Below, in pieces: positions 18,105 through 26,460 of a stretch of DNA of 64,000 nucleotides. The DNA is from Acidobacteriota bacterium (GTDB lineage: Bacteria > Acidobacteriota > Terriglobia > Bryobacterales > Bryobacteraceae), in assembly GCA_018268935.1 (NCBI GenBank), contig JAFDVS010000007.1, positions 124,001 through 188,000 on the forward strand. The letters are read 5' to 3'. The notes under the pieces were generated by a model. It made no database searches and was not told where the DNA came from. It was given only the letters and a program-made list of their open reading frames with translations. The number at the start of each line of letters is the position of its first letter. Position 1 is the stretch's first letter. Both the position numbers and the translations under genes were made by a program.

Positions 18105-18893
18105 TTACCGGAACAAGGGCTGATAGCGCGAATCCACCTGGTAGTCATTGACACCAAGAGCACGGAGTCTCTCGATGTCCTGCTTCGGAGCCTCCCACTC
18201 GTCGCGCTTGGCCATCGTGTAGCGGAAGGTGTTGATGGCCGCAACGGGGGACACTTTGAGACTGCGGGCCAGCGCCACGACGTTCTGATCGATCTCACTG
18301 CCGAGTTCGAACAGAAAGTAGCGTTCGGCCACCGGCTCACCTGCTTCGGCGGCATCGCGCAGCGTCTTGCGGTTGACGGACACCATCACCTGGCCATCGA
18401 AGAAGGGGCGGACACGCGGGCCACCCAGGGAGTAGATGGGGCGTGGGATTCCGCTGTCCACCATATGGCGCAACAGGCGTTGATAGAAGGCCGGCTCCCA
18501 CTGACCTTTCAGATCGAGCATCAAGCGCATGCGGCCCTTGCACATCGCACAGAGCTGTTCGAAATGCAGTGGCGGCTTTCCGCCTGGGATCGACTGCAAG
18601 CGGCTCATCTCGGCCCATGTCAACTCTTCGGGGCGATGGGAGTCCGCGTAGTACTTTGTGAGGACGTTATCGTGGTGCAAGACAGGTTCGCCGTCACGGC
18701 TCTTGCGAACATCCACCTCGATCATCCAGTAGCCGTTGTCCATGGCGGCTTGCACCGCCCCAGGACTATTTTCCGGGCGCATGGAATCCACGACGCCGCC
18801 GCGATGGGCGATCAGCCGCAGGTTGTCGGCGATCGCGGCTGCGGGGCCGGCCGCCAGGAGCGCAGTAAATTGGCGCCGCGTCATAGGGGTCAC
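18105..18893 (-). CDS. Glycerophosphodiester phosphodiesterase-like protein, Tat-exported
   Basis: A GDPD-family TIM-barrel hydrolase that normally cleaves glycerophosphodiesters to glycerol-3-phosphate and an alcohol. The leader MTRRQFTALLAAGPAAAIA is Tat-like. LIAHRGG, RPENSPGAVQAAMDNG, the metal-binding pair in IEVDVRKSRDGEPVLHHD, and LMLDLKG are all present, so the active site looks intact. The GTG start at 18893 has AGGA six bases upstream; an ATG at 18884 is possible. It ends 10 nt from the converging DUF1552 gene. Confidence 0.85.
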   Translation of the reverse strand: MTPMTRRQFTALLAAGPAAAIADNLRLIAHRGGVVDSMRPENSPGAVQAAMDNGYWMIEVDVRKSRDGEPVLHHDNVLTKYYADSHRPEELTWAEMSRLQSIPGGKPPLHFEQLCAMCKGRMRLMLDLKGQWEPAFYQRLLRHMVDSGIPRPIYSLGGPRVRPFFDGQVMVSVNRKTLRDAAEAGEPVAERYFLFELGSEIDQNVVALARSLKVSPVAAINTFRYTMAKRDEWEAPKQDIERLRALGVNDYQVDSRYQPLFR

Positions 18894-18942
18894 TTTTCAT
18901 CCTAGCCGATGCAATGGCCACAGATTTGCAACTCAATGGCGA

Positions 18943-19995
18943 ATGCGATGGTTTGTGTTGCCGTTGTTCTTTTTGTTGCTGCCGGCGCAGGAGCCGCCAT
19001 TTGGCGTCGAGTCGCGGCTGGTCCTGGTGCCTACCAGCGTTACGGACAGCAAGGGTAGAAGCATCGGAGGCCTGGAATCGAAGGACTTCACGATTCTCGA
19101 CAACGGCCGGGTACAGCACATCAGCGTGGACACGTTGGCAACAGGTGTGGCGCCGATTGCACTGGTGATGGCAGTCCAGGCAGCGGGCATCTCGCAGCCT
19201 GTGCTGGAAAAGGTTCGCAAGACCGGTTCGATGATCCAACCGCTGGTCACCGGCGAGAGAGGGTGTGCGGGCGTGGTTTCGTTTTCGGCTGAGATCAGTT
19301 GGAAAGAGGAATGCACGGGCAACGGGGACCGCATTGCCGCGGCCCTGAACAGCATCCAGCCCGGTGCTCCGAAAGAGGCCAGAATGCTGGATGCAGTGGA
19401 TAGCGCGGTGCGGCAACTGTCCCGGCGGCTGAATTCCCGCCGGGTTCTGCTGCTGATTTCCGAAACACGCGATCGTGGAAGCGAAAGCGAACTGGAACAA
19501 GTGCTGCAGCGGGCTCAGGCGGCGGGGGTCACCGTCTACGCAGCCACCTACTCCGCGTTTCGAACAGCATTCACCAGCCGAAGCAACCCAACCAACCGGG
19601 AGGAACCCAGACGGCCGAAGAGGCCGAGCGAAGAGGCCGGAACGCACAGCGGTGCGCCGCCTGCGTGTAATCCGAATGGCTGCCCGGACTTTCCAATGCC
19701 TCCGAAAGAGCAACGCGCCGATCTGCTGGGAGCGCTGGGCGAACTGAGCAGGCTTCGTTCGGCGAAATCCACGGAGGCGCTTGCCGTTCAGACCGGCGGC
19801 GCCGAGTTCCCGTTCACCCGCTTGAAGGGTCTGGAAGAGGCGATCCAGAAACTCGGCGAAGAGCTGCACTCGCAGTACCTACTCAGCTTTGTGCCGTCGG
19901 AACGAACGGCGGGCCTTCATACAATCACGGTGCGAGTGGCGAAACCGGGGGTGAAGGTCCGTGCGCGTCCGAGTTATTGGGCTACGACTCAATGA
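18943..19995 (+). CDS. VWFA-related Acidobacteria secreted protein
   Basis: A 350-residue protein with signal peptide MRWFVLPLFFLLLPAQ and a von Willebrand A-like domain: SRLVLVPTSVTDSKGRSIGGLESKDFTILDNG, then APIALVMAVQAAGISQ, RRVLLLISETRDRGSESELEQ and ELHSQYLLSFVPSERTAGLHTITVRVAKPGVKVRARPSYW. This is the typical layout of the acidobacterial VWFA-related family. The metal-binding DxSxS motif is not visible, since VMAVQAAG occupies its place. A proline- and charge-rich insert (about 205-250) separates the two halves. It is divergent from the GDPD gene with about 50 bp between starts. Function unknown. Confidence 0.8.
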   Translation: MRWFVLPLFFLLLPAQEPPFGVESRLVLVPTSVTDSKGRSIGGLESKDFTILDNGRVQHISVDTLATGVAPIALVMAVQAAGISQPVLEKVRKTGSMIQPLVTGERGCAGVVSFSAEISWKEECTGNGDRIAAALNSIQPGAPKEARMLDAVDSAVRQLSRRLNSRRVLLLISETRDRGSESELEQVLQRAQAAGVTVYAATYSAFRTAFTSRSNPTNREEPRRPKRPSEEAGTHSGAPPACNPNGCPDFPMPPKEQRADLLGALGELSRLRSAKSTEALAVQTGGAEFPFTRLKGLEEAIQKLGEELHSQYLLSFVPSERTAGLHTITVRVAKPGVKVRARPSYWATTQ

Positions 19996-19998
19996 GCC

Positions 19999-21423
19999 TC
20001 AGCCACGGCGGCCGACATCAAACGCTTTTCCCGCGATCTCCTTGAGGTCCCAGCCGCGGCGGTATTCGCGGCGGAGCAGGTGGTTCGCTTCCTGGCAGTT
20101 TGTGACGCGAAAGGCCTTGGGGTCCCACTCGATACGATGGCCGGTGCGGAGGGCGACGTTGCCGAGTTGGTATGCTTCGGTGAACGGACCGGCGTAGCCG
20201 AAGTGGCAGGGAGCGGGTTTGCCGGCTTTGACGGCGAGGGCCCAGTCTTTGTGCACTTCTTCCCTGCCCCACTCGCGTTGCGGCGGTGGGGGCGGCGCTT
20301 CCGTTTGTTCCCCGGCGAAGGGCCCACGGCCGGCGGGGTAGCTGCCCTTGGTGCCGATCCAGACCATGCCACCCTGTCCACCTCGAAGCGGCCTGCCGTC
20401 GGGGCCTGTGGCGTTTGGATCACGGCGAGCCTGCAGATGCTCCGGCAAAGGTTGGGCGCCGTCGTACCAGAAAACGGAGAACCGCGGGCGATGGCGCGGC
20501 GCAAAGTCGAAGCGGATGACGGTGGCATCGGGGAACATTTCGCCCCGCATGCCGGAAGTCTTCACCACTTCGACGGCGGATGGTGGGCCGGGGTCGAGCG
20601 CAAGGAAGATGACATTCATGCTGTGGGGGGCGATGTCGCCGAGGGCTCCACTACCGAATTCCGCCCAACCGCGCCAGACAAAAGGATGATACACGGCGCC
20701 GCGCGCAGCGAACTGGCGTTTGCGCTCCGGGCTGTAGACGGGGTGACCTTCGGGCCATTTCGCCTGGTAGGCGCGCATGGGGGCTGTGCCCAACCAGAGG
20801 TCCCAATCAAGGGTGGAGGGCACGGCGTCCTCGCCCGTGGGCGTGTCGTGACCCTGGGGCCAAATGGGCCGGTCGGTGGCCAGGTGGATTTCCTTCACGT
20901 CGCCGATGGCGCCGGACTGAATGTACTCGACGGTGCGAAGCACGCGAGGCTCCGCACTGGTCTGGGTACCCATTTGAGTGATGGCTTTGGTTTCCGCGGC
21001 GACCCGAGCCATGACACGGGCCTCATGGACCGATTTGCAGAGTGGCTTCTGACAATAGACATGAAGCCCGTGCTTCATAGCGTACACACTAATGTAGGCA
21101 TGGTTATGATCGGGGGTGGCGACGATCACCCCATCCAGCTTTTCCTTTTCGATCATTTTTCGAAAATCCGAATAGCGCGTGGCATCGGGGTACTCGGCGG
21201 CGCGGCGGTCGAGTACGGTGGAGTCCACGTCGCATAGCGCGGCGATGTTCTCCCCAAGACCGTGAAACGTCTTGGCGTCGACGCCACCCATGCCGGCGAG
21301 GCCGATGATGCCAAGGTTCAATTTGGAGTTGGCGGCGTAGCCCCGAACGGAGAACGCAGGAACGATGGAGAAGGCAGCCGCGGAGCATAACGCCCGGCGC
21401 CGTGAGATAGAGGATGAGGGCAT
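19999..21423 (-). CDS. Gfo/Idh/MocA-family oxidoreductase, Tat-exported
   Basis: NAD(P)-dependent sugar or cyclitol dehydrogenase-like protein of 474 residues. The leader SRRRALCSAAAFSIVPAFSVRGYA is twin-arginine. A Rossmann domain (LGIIGLAGMGG, CDVDS, VATPDHNHAYI) follows, and HVYCQKPLCKS stands where ordinary members have EKP, a substitution common in the Tat-exported acidobacterial/planctomycete subgroup. The C-terminal domain carries DIAPHSMNVIFLALD. It is divergent from the regulator at 21545 across a 121-bp gap holding the first copy of the 18-bp operator-like sequence, so it may belong to that regulon. Confidence 0.87.
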   Translation of the reverse strand: MPSSSISRRRALCSAAAFSIVPAFSVRGYAANSKLNLGIIGLAGMGGVDAKTFHGLGENIAALCDVDSTVLDRRAAEYPDATRYSDFRKMIEKEKLDGVIVATPDHNHAYISVYAMKHGLHVYCQKPLCKSVHEARVMARVAAETKAITQMGTQTSAEPRVLRTVEYIQSGAIGDVKEIHLATDRPIWPQGHDTPTGEDAVPSTLDWDLWLGTAPMRAYQAKWPEGHPVYSPERKRQFAARGAVYHPFVWRGWAEFGSGALGDIAPHSMNVIFLALDPGPPSAVEVVKTSGMRGEMFPDATVIRFDFAPRHRPRFSVFWYDGAQPLPEHLQARRDPNATGPDGRPLRGGQGGMVWIGTKGSYPAGRGPFAGEQTEAPPPPPQREWGREEVHKDWALAVKAGKPAPCHFGYAGPFTEAYQLGNVALRTGHRIEWDPKAFRVTNCQEANHLLRREYRRGWDLKEIAGKAFDVGRRG

Positions 21424-21461
21424 GATGACCTTCAGGGACCGTATGGAGTATGTCCACGTGT

Positions 21462-21467
21462 AGTATA
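21462..21467 (-). promoter_or_regulatory. Candidate -10 box of the Gfo/Idh/MocA gene
   Basis: On the minus strand this reads TATACT, five of six matches to the -10 consensus, 39 nt before the start codon at 21423. The -35 region falls within the CGAAC/GTTCG-rich operator region just upstream, so binding there could control this promoter. Confidence 0.35.
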
Positions 21468-21482
21468 TTTGGACTTAGCCCG

Positions 21483-21518
21483 CGAACAGAAGGCTACGAA
21501 CGGTTCGTTAACTGTTCG
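21483..21518. promoter_or_regulatory. Operator-like nested inverted repeat, site I
   Basis: Outer arms CGAACAG (21483-21489) and CTGTTCG (21512-21518) enclose an inner CGAAC-G-GTTCG (21497-21507). The 18 bases at 21490-21507 (AAGGCTACGAACGGTTCG) recur exactly, in inverted orientation, at 22866-22883, just before the TonB-type receptor gene. AACTGTT (21510-21516) also recurs there as AACAGTT. The site lies between the divergent Gfo/Idh/MocA and regulator genes. Confidence 0.7.
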
Positions 21519-21544
21519 TTTGATCCCATGCTGGATTGAACAAG

Positions 21545-22846
21545 ATGCCGCGAACGATGAACCGGGTGGAATCGCCCCTCAAACCCGTGCAGTGCGAAGA
21601 GGCGCTGCAGTTGGTGCTTCAGAGTCAGACGTTTGCCCGGGCCGAGAAACTGCAGCGCTTTCTGACTTATGTATCGGAATTAACGTTGCGCGGCGAGTCG
21701 GGCGGGATCCATGAGCGGCGGATTGCGGTGGACGTGTTCGGGCGGGGTGAGGATTACTCTCCAGGCGAAGATTCGGTAGTGAGGCGGCAGGCGCATGCAC
21801 TGCGGCACAAGCTGCGGGATTACTATGCGAGCGAAGGAAACCTCGATTCCGTGCAAATCGAGTTGCCGGTTGGGAGCTACGTGCCCGCATTTCGAGTGCG
21901 GGGAGCGGCGCCGGAAGGGGAAACGGAAGTAGCGGCCCCGGTGGTTCCGGCGCCCAAAGTGCGCCCGGCGTGGGTATTCGCGGCAGGCGGCGTGCTGGCC
22001 GTGATCGTCATCTTCGCGGCCGGCTGGAGCATGAGGGGCCTGCTAAGTCCGGCTGGGCAGGCTGCCCCTGATGACGCGATGCGGGAACTGTGGGGGGCGT
22101 GGCTCACCGATGGCGGAGGGGCAAGGATCTGTTTCTCCAATCCGCCTGGCACCACCGTCCGGCTGTTTGACGGCCCGCTCAGTACAAACCCGGAACATCG
22201 AGGGTTACCGGTGACGGCGGAGCAGGAGGCCAGCCTGCGGGAGTTTTTCCGGTTCAAGAACGGCGGGAGTATCTATCTTTATCCTGTTGCGGCACAAACC
22301 AAGATGGGGGAGGCGTTAGCCGGAGTGACGTTGACCTCGTTCTTCCGGCAGTCGGGTCTGCCGGTTCGCGCATCGCAGAGCCGTTTTTTGAGTTGGGAGA
22401 CGCTGCGGCAGGAGAATGTGATTTTGCTGGGGCACTCGGATTCCAACCGCTGGGTAGAACCGGTGCTGCACAATGCACCGCTCACCCTGGCGCCGACAGA
22501 CCAGTCGCGGGCGGCGCGAATTGTGAACCGCAAGCCGCAGGGTGAGGAACGCGCTGAGTATACACCTGCGCTGCCGCAAACCAGCAAGAGCTATGCGCTG
22601 GTATCCATGCTGGCAGGCGTGGATGGCCGTCACCAAGTGCTGGTGATCGGGGGACTCGACAACAGTTCGACAACGGCGGCGGCGGAGTATTTATCGACGG
22701 CGGATTCGGCGCGGGAGCTGGTGCGGCGCCTGCGGGCGGCAGCTCCTGGGCACCAGGGCCCGTGGCATTTCCAAGCGATTCTCGAAACTGACGTTCGGGA
22801 TACTGTGGCGGTGAAGGCAGCCCTTCTTCTCTTGCGGGTGCTGTAG
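21545..22846 (+). CDS. Membrane-anchored transcriptional regulator-like protein (Acidobacteria family)
   Basis: A protein of 433 residues. The cytoplasmic N-terminal part (about 1-120) has the layout seen in acidobacterial winged-helix-like regulators: LQRFLTYVSELTLRG, IHERRIAVDVFGRGEDYSPGEDSVVRRQAHALRHKLRDYY and a beta wing VQIELPVGSYVPAF. A single membrane helix (about 140-160, VFAAGGVLAVIVIFAAGW) leads to a periplasmic domain of about 270 residues with no recognised family. The 18-bp repeat lies both upstream of this gene and downstream before the receptor gene. I infer that it senses an envelope or substrate signal and controls uptake genes. Start at 21545, with TTG 21536 as an alternative. 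Confidence 0.65.
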   Translation: MPRTMNRVESPLKPVQCEEALQLVLQSQTFARAEKLQRFLTYVSELTLRGESGGIHERRIAVDVFGRGEDYSPGEDSVVRRQAHALRHKLRDYYASEGNLDSVQIELPVGSYVPAFRVRGAAPEGETEVAAPVVPAPKVRPAWVFAAGGVLAVIVIFAAGWSMRGLLSPAGQAAPDDAMRELWGAWLTDGGGARICFSNPPGTTVRLFDGPLSTNPEHRGLPVTAEQEASLREFFRFKNGGSIYLYPVAAQTKMGEALAGVTLTSFFRQSGLPVRASQSRFLSWETLRQENVILLGHSDSNRWVEPVLHNAPLTLAPTDQSRAARIVNRKPQGEERAEYTPALPQTSKSYALVSMLAGVDGRHQVLVIGGLDNSSTTAAAEYLSTADSARELVRRLRAAAPGHQGPWHFQAILETDVRDTVAVKAALLLLRVL

Positions 22847-22855
22847 GCTGCAAAA

Positions 22856-22883
22856 AACAGTTCGCCGAACCGTTCGTAGCCTT
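22856..22883. promoter_or_regulatory. Operator-like repeat, site II, upstream of the TonB-type receptor gene
   Basis: CGAACCGTTCGTAGCCTT (22866-22883) is the exact reverse complement of 21490-21507, and AACAGTTCG (22856-22864) mirrors the AACTGTT beside site I. The element abuts a candidate -35 (TTGTTA, 22882-22887), which is 17 bp from TAAAGT (22905-22910), upstream of the receptor start at 22942. Confidence 0.7.
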
Positions 22884-22941
22884 GTTATGCCCGTCAATTC
22901 GGCTTAAAGTATTAGCAATTCAATTACAGGGAGTTGCTAAC

Positions 22942-25900
22942 ATGACTTCTCGCCTCATCGCCCTATGGGCGGCCTCCTGTCTAGGCATGGCGTTCGGGCA
23001 GAACACCGGAACGATCCGCGGCGTGGTTACCGATCCGACAGCGTCGCCGGTTCCAGCGGCCGAAGTGACGTTGAAGAATGTCGCCACGGGCTTGACGCAG
23101 ACGGTGAAGGCCGGCGTGGATGGCGCCTATACCTTTTTGTATCTGCCGTCGGGCACTTACAACGTCTCGGTGATGCACACCGGTTTCCGCAAGACTGAGG
23201 TAACCGGCGTGCAAGTGCAGGTGGCGACCGTTGCCAATGTGGATATTACCCTTGCCATCGGGACAGTGGAGCAGGCGATCGATGTAACGGCGACAACGCC
23301 TCTGCTGGACGTGCAGGGAAGCAACTTAGGGAAGGTGATCCCGAAGAACGCGATTAAGGATTTGCCGCTGTTCATTGGCGGAGGCGTCCGATCGAACCTG
23401 GCGTTTGTCATCCTCACACCCGGGGTGATTGGGCCGGCGAATAATCCGAGGATCGGCGGGGGACTGCTTGACGGGCAAAGCGAGCAGTTGGATGGGGCTG
23501 AAGCGCAGAGCGAGCGGCGCAACGACCCGGCGATGAACGGGGTAAGCGTTGAGGGAATGGAGGAATTCAAGGTTCAGAGTTCCGGCTATTCGGCGGAATT
23601 CGGACGAACATCGAACGGGGTCATCAACTGGGTAACGAAGTCGGGCACCAACCAGGTGCACGGCAGCGCGTTTCTGTTTAACCGCAACGAGGTGTTCAAC
23701 GCGCGGGGGTTCACCATCGCTCCATCGAAGCGGCCGATCGTGCGGCAATGGAATCCCGGCGGAAGTTTCGGGGGACCGATCTACATCCCGAAGGTATTTG
23801 ACGGGCGAAATAAAGCGTTTTTCTTCTTCGCCTATGAGCGGGCTTCGACGCGGAACGGGCAGTCGACTTCCCTAATTAACGCGCCGCTGGCGGAATTCCG
23901 CAACGGAGATTTCCGGAAGAACGTGGATGCCAGTGGACGGACGATTCCACTGTATGATCCGTTTGACGCGGCCGGCAATATCATCCCCAATGCGGCCGAC
24001 CGGCCGCGGATGCAGTGCAACGGGGTGCTCGACGTGATCTGCCCGGCTCGAATCGACCCGACGGCGAGGCTGCTGGTTGGTTTGCTGCCGCAACCGGACG
24101 ATCCGACGAAATTGACGGCGAACTACCGGTCGCGGTCGTTCTCGACCTCGCGATCCTGGCTGCCGTCGTTCAAGGGTGACTACGTGATCAATGACAAGCA
24201 CCGCGTCAGCTACCTGTTCAGCCACTTCCTCAGTCCGGCGACGATGAGCATCAATCAGTTTGAAGGAATCCCGGGGAGCGGGTTTCCCTCGGAGTCTTTG
24301 GTGGAGTACCACCGGTTTAACGCGGACTCTGTGATCACGCCAAATCTGTTCAATCATCTGACGATCGGGTTCAACCACCGGCACGTCACGGAAGCGCCGG
24401 AGTACGTGAATAAATATCCGACGGACATCGCGCGGCAGGTGTTTCTCAAAGGTAACCCGAACACGCTCATCCCGGGCGTATCGACGGTGTACAGCGCTTA
24501 TGGAGCGCAATGGGGGAACAGCGTATACACGGATTCGCGGCAGCGGACCACCAACATCAAGGAACAACTGGCGTGGGTGCGGAACACGCACAACGTAAAG
24601 TTCGGGTTTGAATACCTCCGTGGAATTTATCGCCGGATCTCCAACAACAACACCTGGGGCTCAGTGAGTTTCAGCGCGGCGGGGACGGGGATTCCGTCGA
24701 TTGGGAACAGCGGTAGCGATCTGGCGTCGATGTTGCTGGGGACAGCAAGTGGAGGAAGCTTCCGCTATCCCGACGACACATCGTTCCAGTGGCCGTACTA
24801 TGCATGGTTTGTCCAGGACGATTGGAAGGTGACGCGCAAGTTTACGCTCAATGCCGGCATCCGGTATGAGATTCCGATACCGAAGAGGGAGCGGAACCTG
24901 CACAACAGCAACTTCTGCCCAACGTGCCCCGCGACTGCGTTTGGAGGACTGTTGGGGGCGATGGTGTATGCAGGCCGCGACGGACAGGGAGAGCGTTTCG
25001 GGTTGACGCGCAAAAATGCGTGGGGCCCACGGCTGGGCATTGCCTACCAACTCAATGACAAAACGGTGCTGCGTTCGGGAGCAGCGATCTATTACCAGCC
25101 GTCCCGCGAGGATGGCAACGCCGACAATGGGATCCAGGGATTCGGAGGCACTTTCGGAGCGACGGGCAACTTCCTCTCGAATGGAATCTCCTACCTTGTG
25201 AAAGATGGAATCACGGGATTTGCGACACAGATCAGGAACCTGACGCCCCCGATCGCGGATCCGCAGACGCTGACCGGGAACCTGTTTCAGCAGACGGCGT
25301 TCTTCTATAATCCTTCGGCAGGCCGCGCGCCGTATTTCGGCGACTGGTCATTCACGGTGGAGCGGATGATGACGGGCAGTTCGGTGCTTCGCACCACCTA
25401 TCACGGGGTGATGGGAGCGAAGATGTTGTCGCGCCAGCAGGCGCAGAATCAATTGGACCCCAGGTACTGGGGCATTTACGGTGCATTGCTGGGGAACACG
25501 ATCGCCTCGGTGATCAATAACCCGGTGGTTGTGGGTTCAGGTTTCCGGCTGCCCTATGCCAGCTACCCAACAAACCTGCAACTGCAGCAGGCGCTGCGGC
25601 CTTATCCGCAGTTTTCCAACGTTGACAGCAATGCCGGTGGACAGAACGACGGCCACTCGACGTTCCACGCACTGGAGGCGAGTTTCGAGCACCAATTCTC
25701 GAAGGGCCTGTACATGCTGGTGTCCTATACGTTCGCCAAGGTGATCTCGACGACGAACGGAGAAGACGCCAATCGGACGAGCCTCGGCGCGGTGCAGAAT
25801 CAATATGACCGCCGCAACGACAAGGCCGTGGCGAGCCAGGATACGCCCCACAATCTGCGCCTGAGCTACATTTACGAGCTGCCGGTGGGACGTGGCAGGA

Positions 25901-26439
25901 AGTTCATGAGCAAGATGCCATCGGTGGCCAACGGCGTGTTGGGGAACTGGAAAGTATCGGCGCTGCATACCTACGTCTCGGGCACACCGTTGTGGATGAG
26001 TTGCAGCCAGAACCTGTTTGGCGGGGGCCAGAATCAGCGCTGCAGTTTCGCGCCCGGTGTGTCCACGGGGGAGATTCCGTTGATCAACCCGGCATGGAGC
26101 TGGAGCCACGACAATATCGGGACGGCAGGGCTTGGACGGATTCCGTATCTGAATCCGGCCGCCTATGTCCAGCCCGCGAACATGACGTACGGGGACACGC
26201 CGCGGCAGATGTCGTATCTGCGGACGCCGTGGACGGTGAATGAAGACCTGGCAATCCTGAAGGACTTCAAGATGGGCGAACGGGGGAACCTGGAGATTCG
26301 TGCATCGGCTTCGAACGCGTTCAACCGGGTGGTGTTCGGCTCACCGAACACGACACGGAATAGCGCGGATTTCGGGCGCATCACCGGACAAGGGAACAGT
26401 CCTCGAAACATCCAGCTTGGGGCTCGGTTTTCGTTTTAA
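22942..26439 (+). CDS. TonB-dependent receptor-like outer-membrane protein with CarboxypepD_reg domain
   Basis: Outer-membrane transporter of 1165 residues, the typical large acidobacterial OmpA/TonB-type receptor. A signal peptide (TSRLIALWAASCLGMAFGQ) precedes a carboxypeptidase-regulatory-like domain (about 22-105: GTIRGVVTDPTASPVPAAEVTLKN), a plug region (about 110-250; NGVSVEGMEEFKVQSSGYSAEFGRTSNGVINWVTKSGTN) and a long beta-barrel ending in the terminal aromatic IQLGARFSF. It probably imports oligosaccharides or other large substrates for the downstream oxidoreductases. AGGGAG at 22928-22933 supports the ATG at 22942; an upstream in-frame start would run through the putative operator. 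Confidence 0.88.
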   Translation: MTSRLIALWAASCLGMAFGQNTGTIRGVVTDPTASPVPAAEVTLKNVATGLTQTVKAGVDGAYTFLYLPSGTYNVSVMHTGFRKTEVTGVQVQVATVANVDITLAIGTVEQAIDVTATTPLLDVQGSNLGKVIPKNAIKDLPLFIGGGVRSNLAFVILTPGVIGPANNPRIGGGLLDGQSEQLDGAEAQSERRNDPAMNGVSVEGMEEFKVQSSGYSAEFGRTSNGVINWVTKSGTNQVHGSAFLFNRNEVFNARGFTIAPSKRPIVRQWNPGGSFGGPIYIPKVFDGRNKAFFFFAYERASTRNGQSTSLINAPLAEFRNGDFRKNVDASGRTIPLYDPFDAAGNIIPNAADRPRMQCNGVLDVICPARIDPTARLLVGLLPQPDDPTKLTANYRSRSFSTSRSWLPSFKGDYVINDKHRVSYLFSHFLSPATMSINQFEGIPGSGFPSESLVEYHRFNADSVITPNLFNHLTIGFNHRHVTEAPEYVNKYPTDIARQVFLKGNPNTLIPGVSTVYSAYGAQWGNSVYTDSRQRTTNIKEQLAWVRNTHNVKFGFEYLRGIYRRISNNNTWGSVSFSAAGTGIPSIGNSGSDLASMLLGTASGGSFRYPDDTSFQWPYYAWFVQDDWKVTRKFTLNAGIRYEIPIPKRERNLHNSNFCPTCPATAFGGLLGAMVYAGRDGQGERFGLTRKNAWGPRLGIAYQLNDKTVLRSGAAIYYQPSREDGNADNGIQGFGGTFGATGNFLSNGISYLVKDGITGFATQIRNLTPPIADPQTLTGNLFQQTAFFYNPSAGRAPYFGDWSFTVERMMTGSSVLRTTYHGVMGAKMLSRQQAQNQLDPRYWGIYGALLGNTIASVINNPVVVGSGFRLPYASYPTNLQLQQALRPYPQFSNVDSNAGGQNDGHSTFHALEASFEHQFSKGLYMLVSYTFAKVISTTNGEDANRTSLGAVQNQYDRRNDKAVASQDTPHNLRLSYIYELPVGRGRKFMSKMPSVANGVLGNWKVSALHTYVSGTPLWMSCSQNLFGGGQNQRCSFAPGVSTGEIPLINPAWSWSHDNIGTAGLGRIPYLNPAAYVQPANMTYGDTPRQMSYLRTPWTVNEDLAILKDFKMGERGNLEIRASASNAFNRVVFGSPNTTRNSADFGRITGQGNSPRNIQLGARFSF

Positions 26440-26460
26440 ACAGAAAACGGAAGGGGCGAT

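Noticed and set aside
18736..18942. N-terminal extension of the VWFA-related protein
   Set aside because: It would run antisense through the start of the GDPD gene, while a proper signal peptide begins at 18943.
20080..21237. 385-codon plus-strand frame opposite the Gfo/Idh/MocA gene
   Set aside because: Antisense shadow: the minus-strand protein has a complete Rossmann fold and Tat leader.
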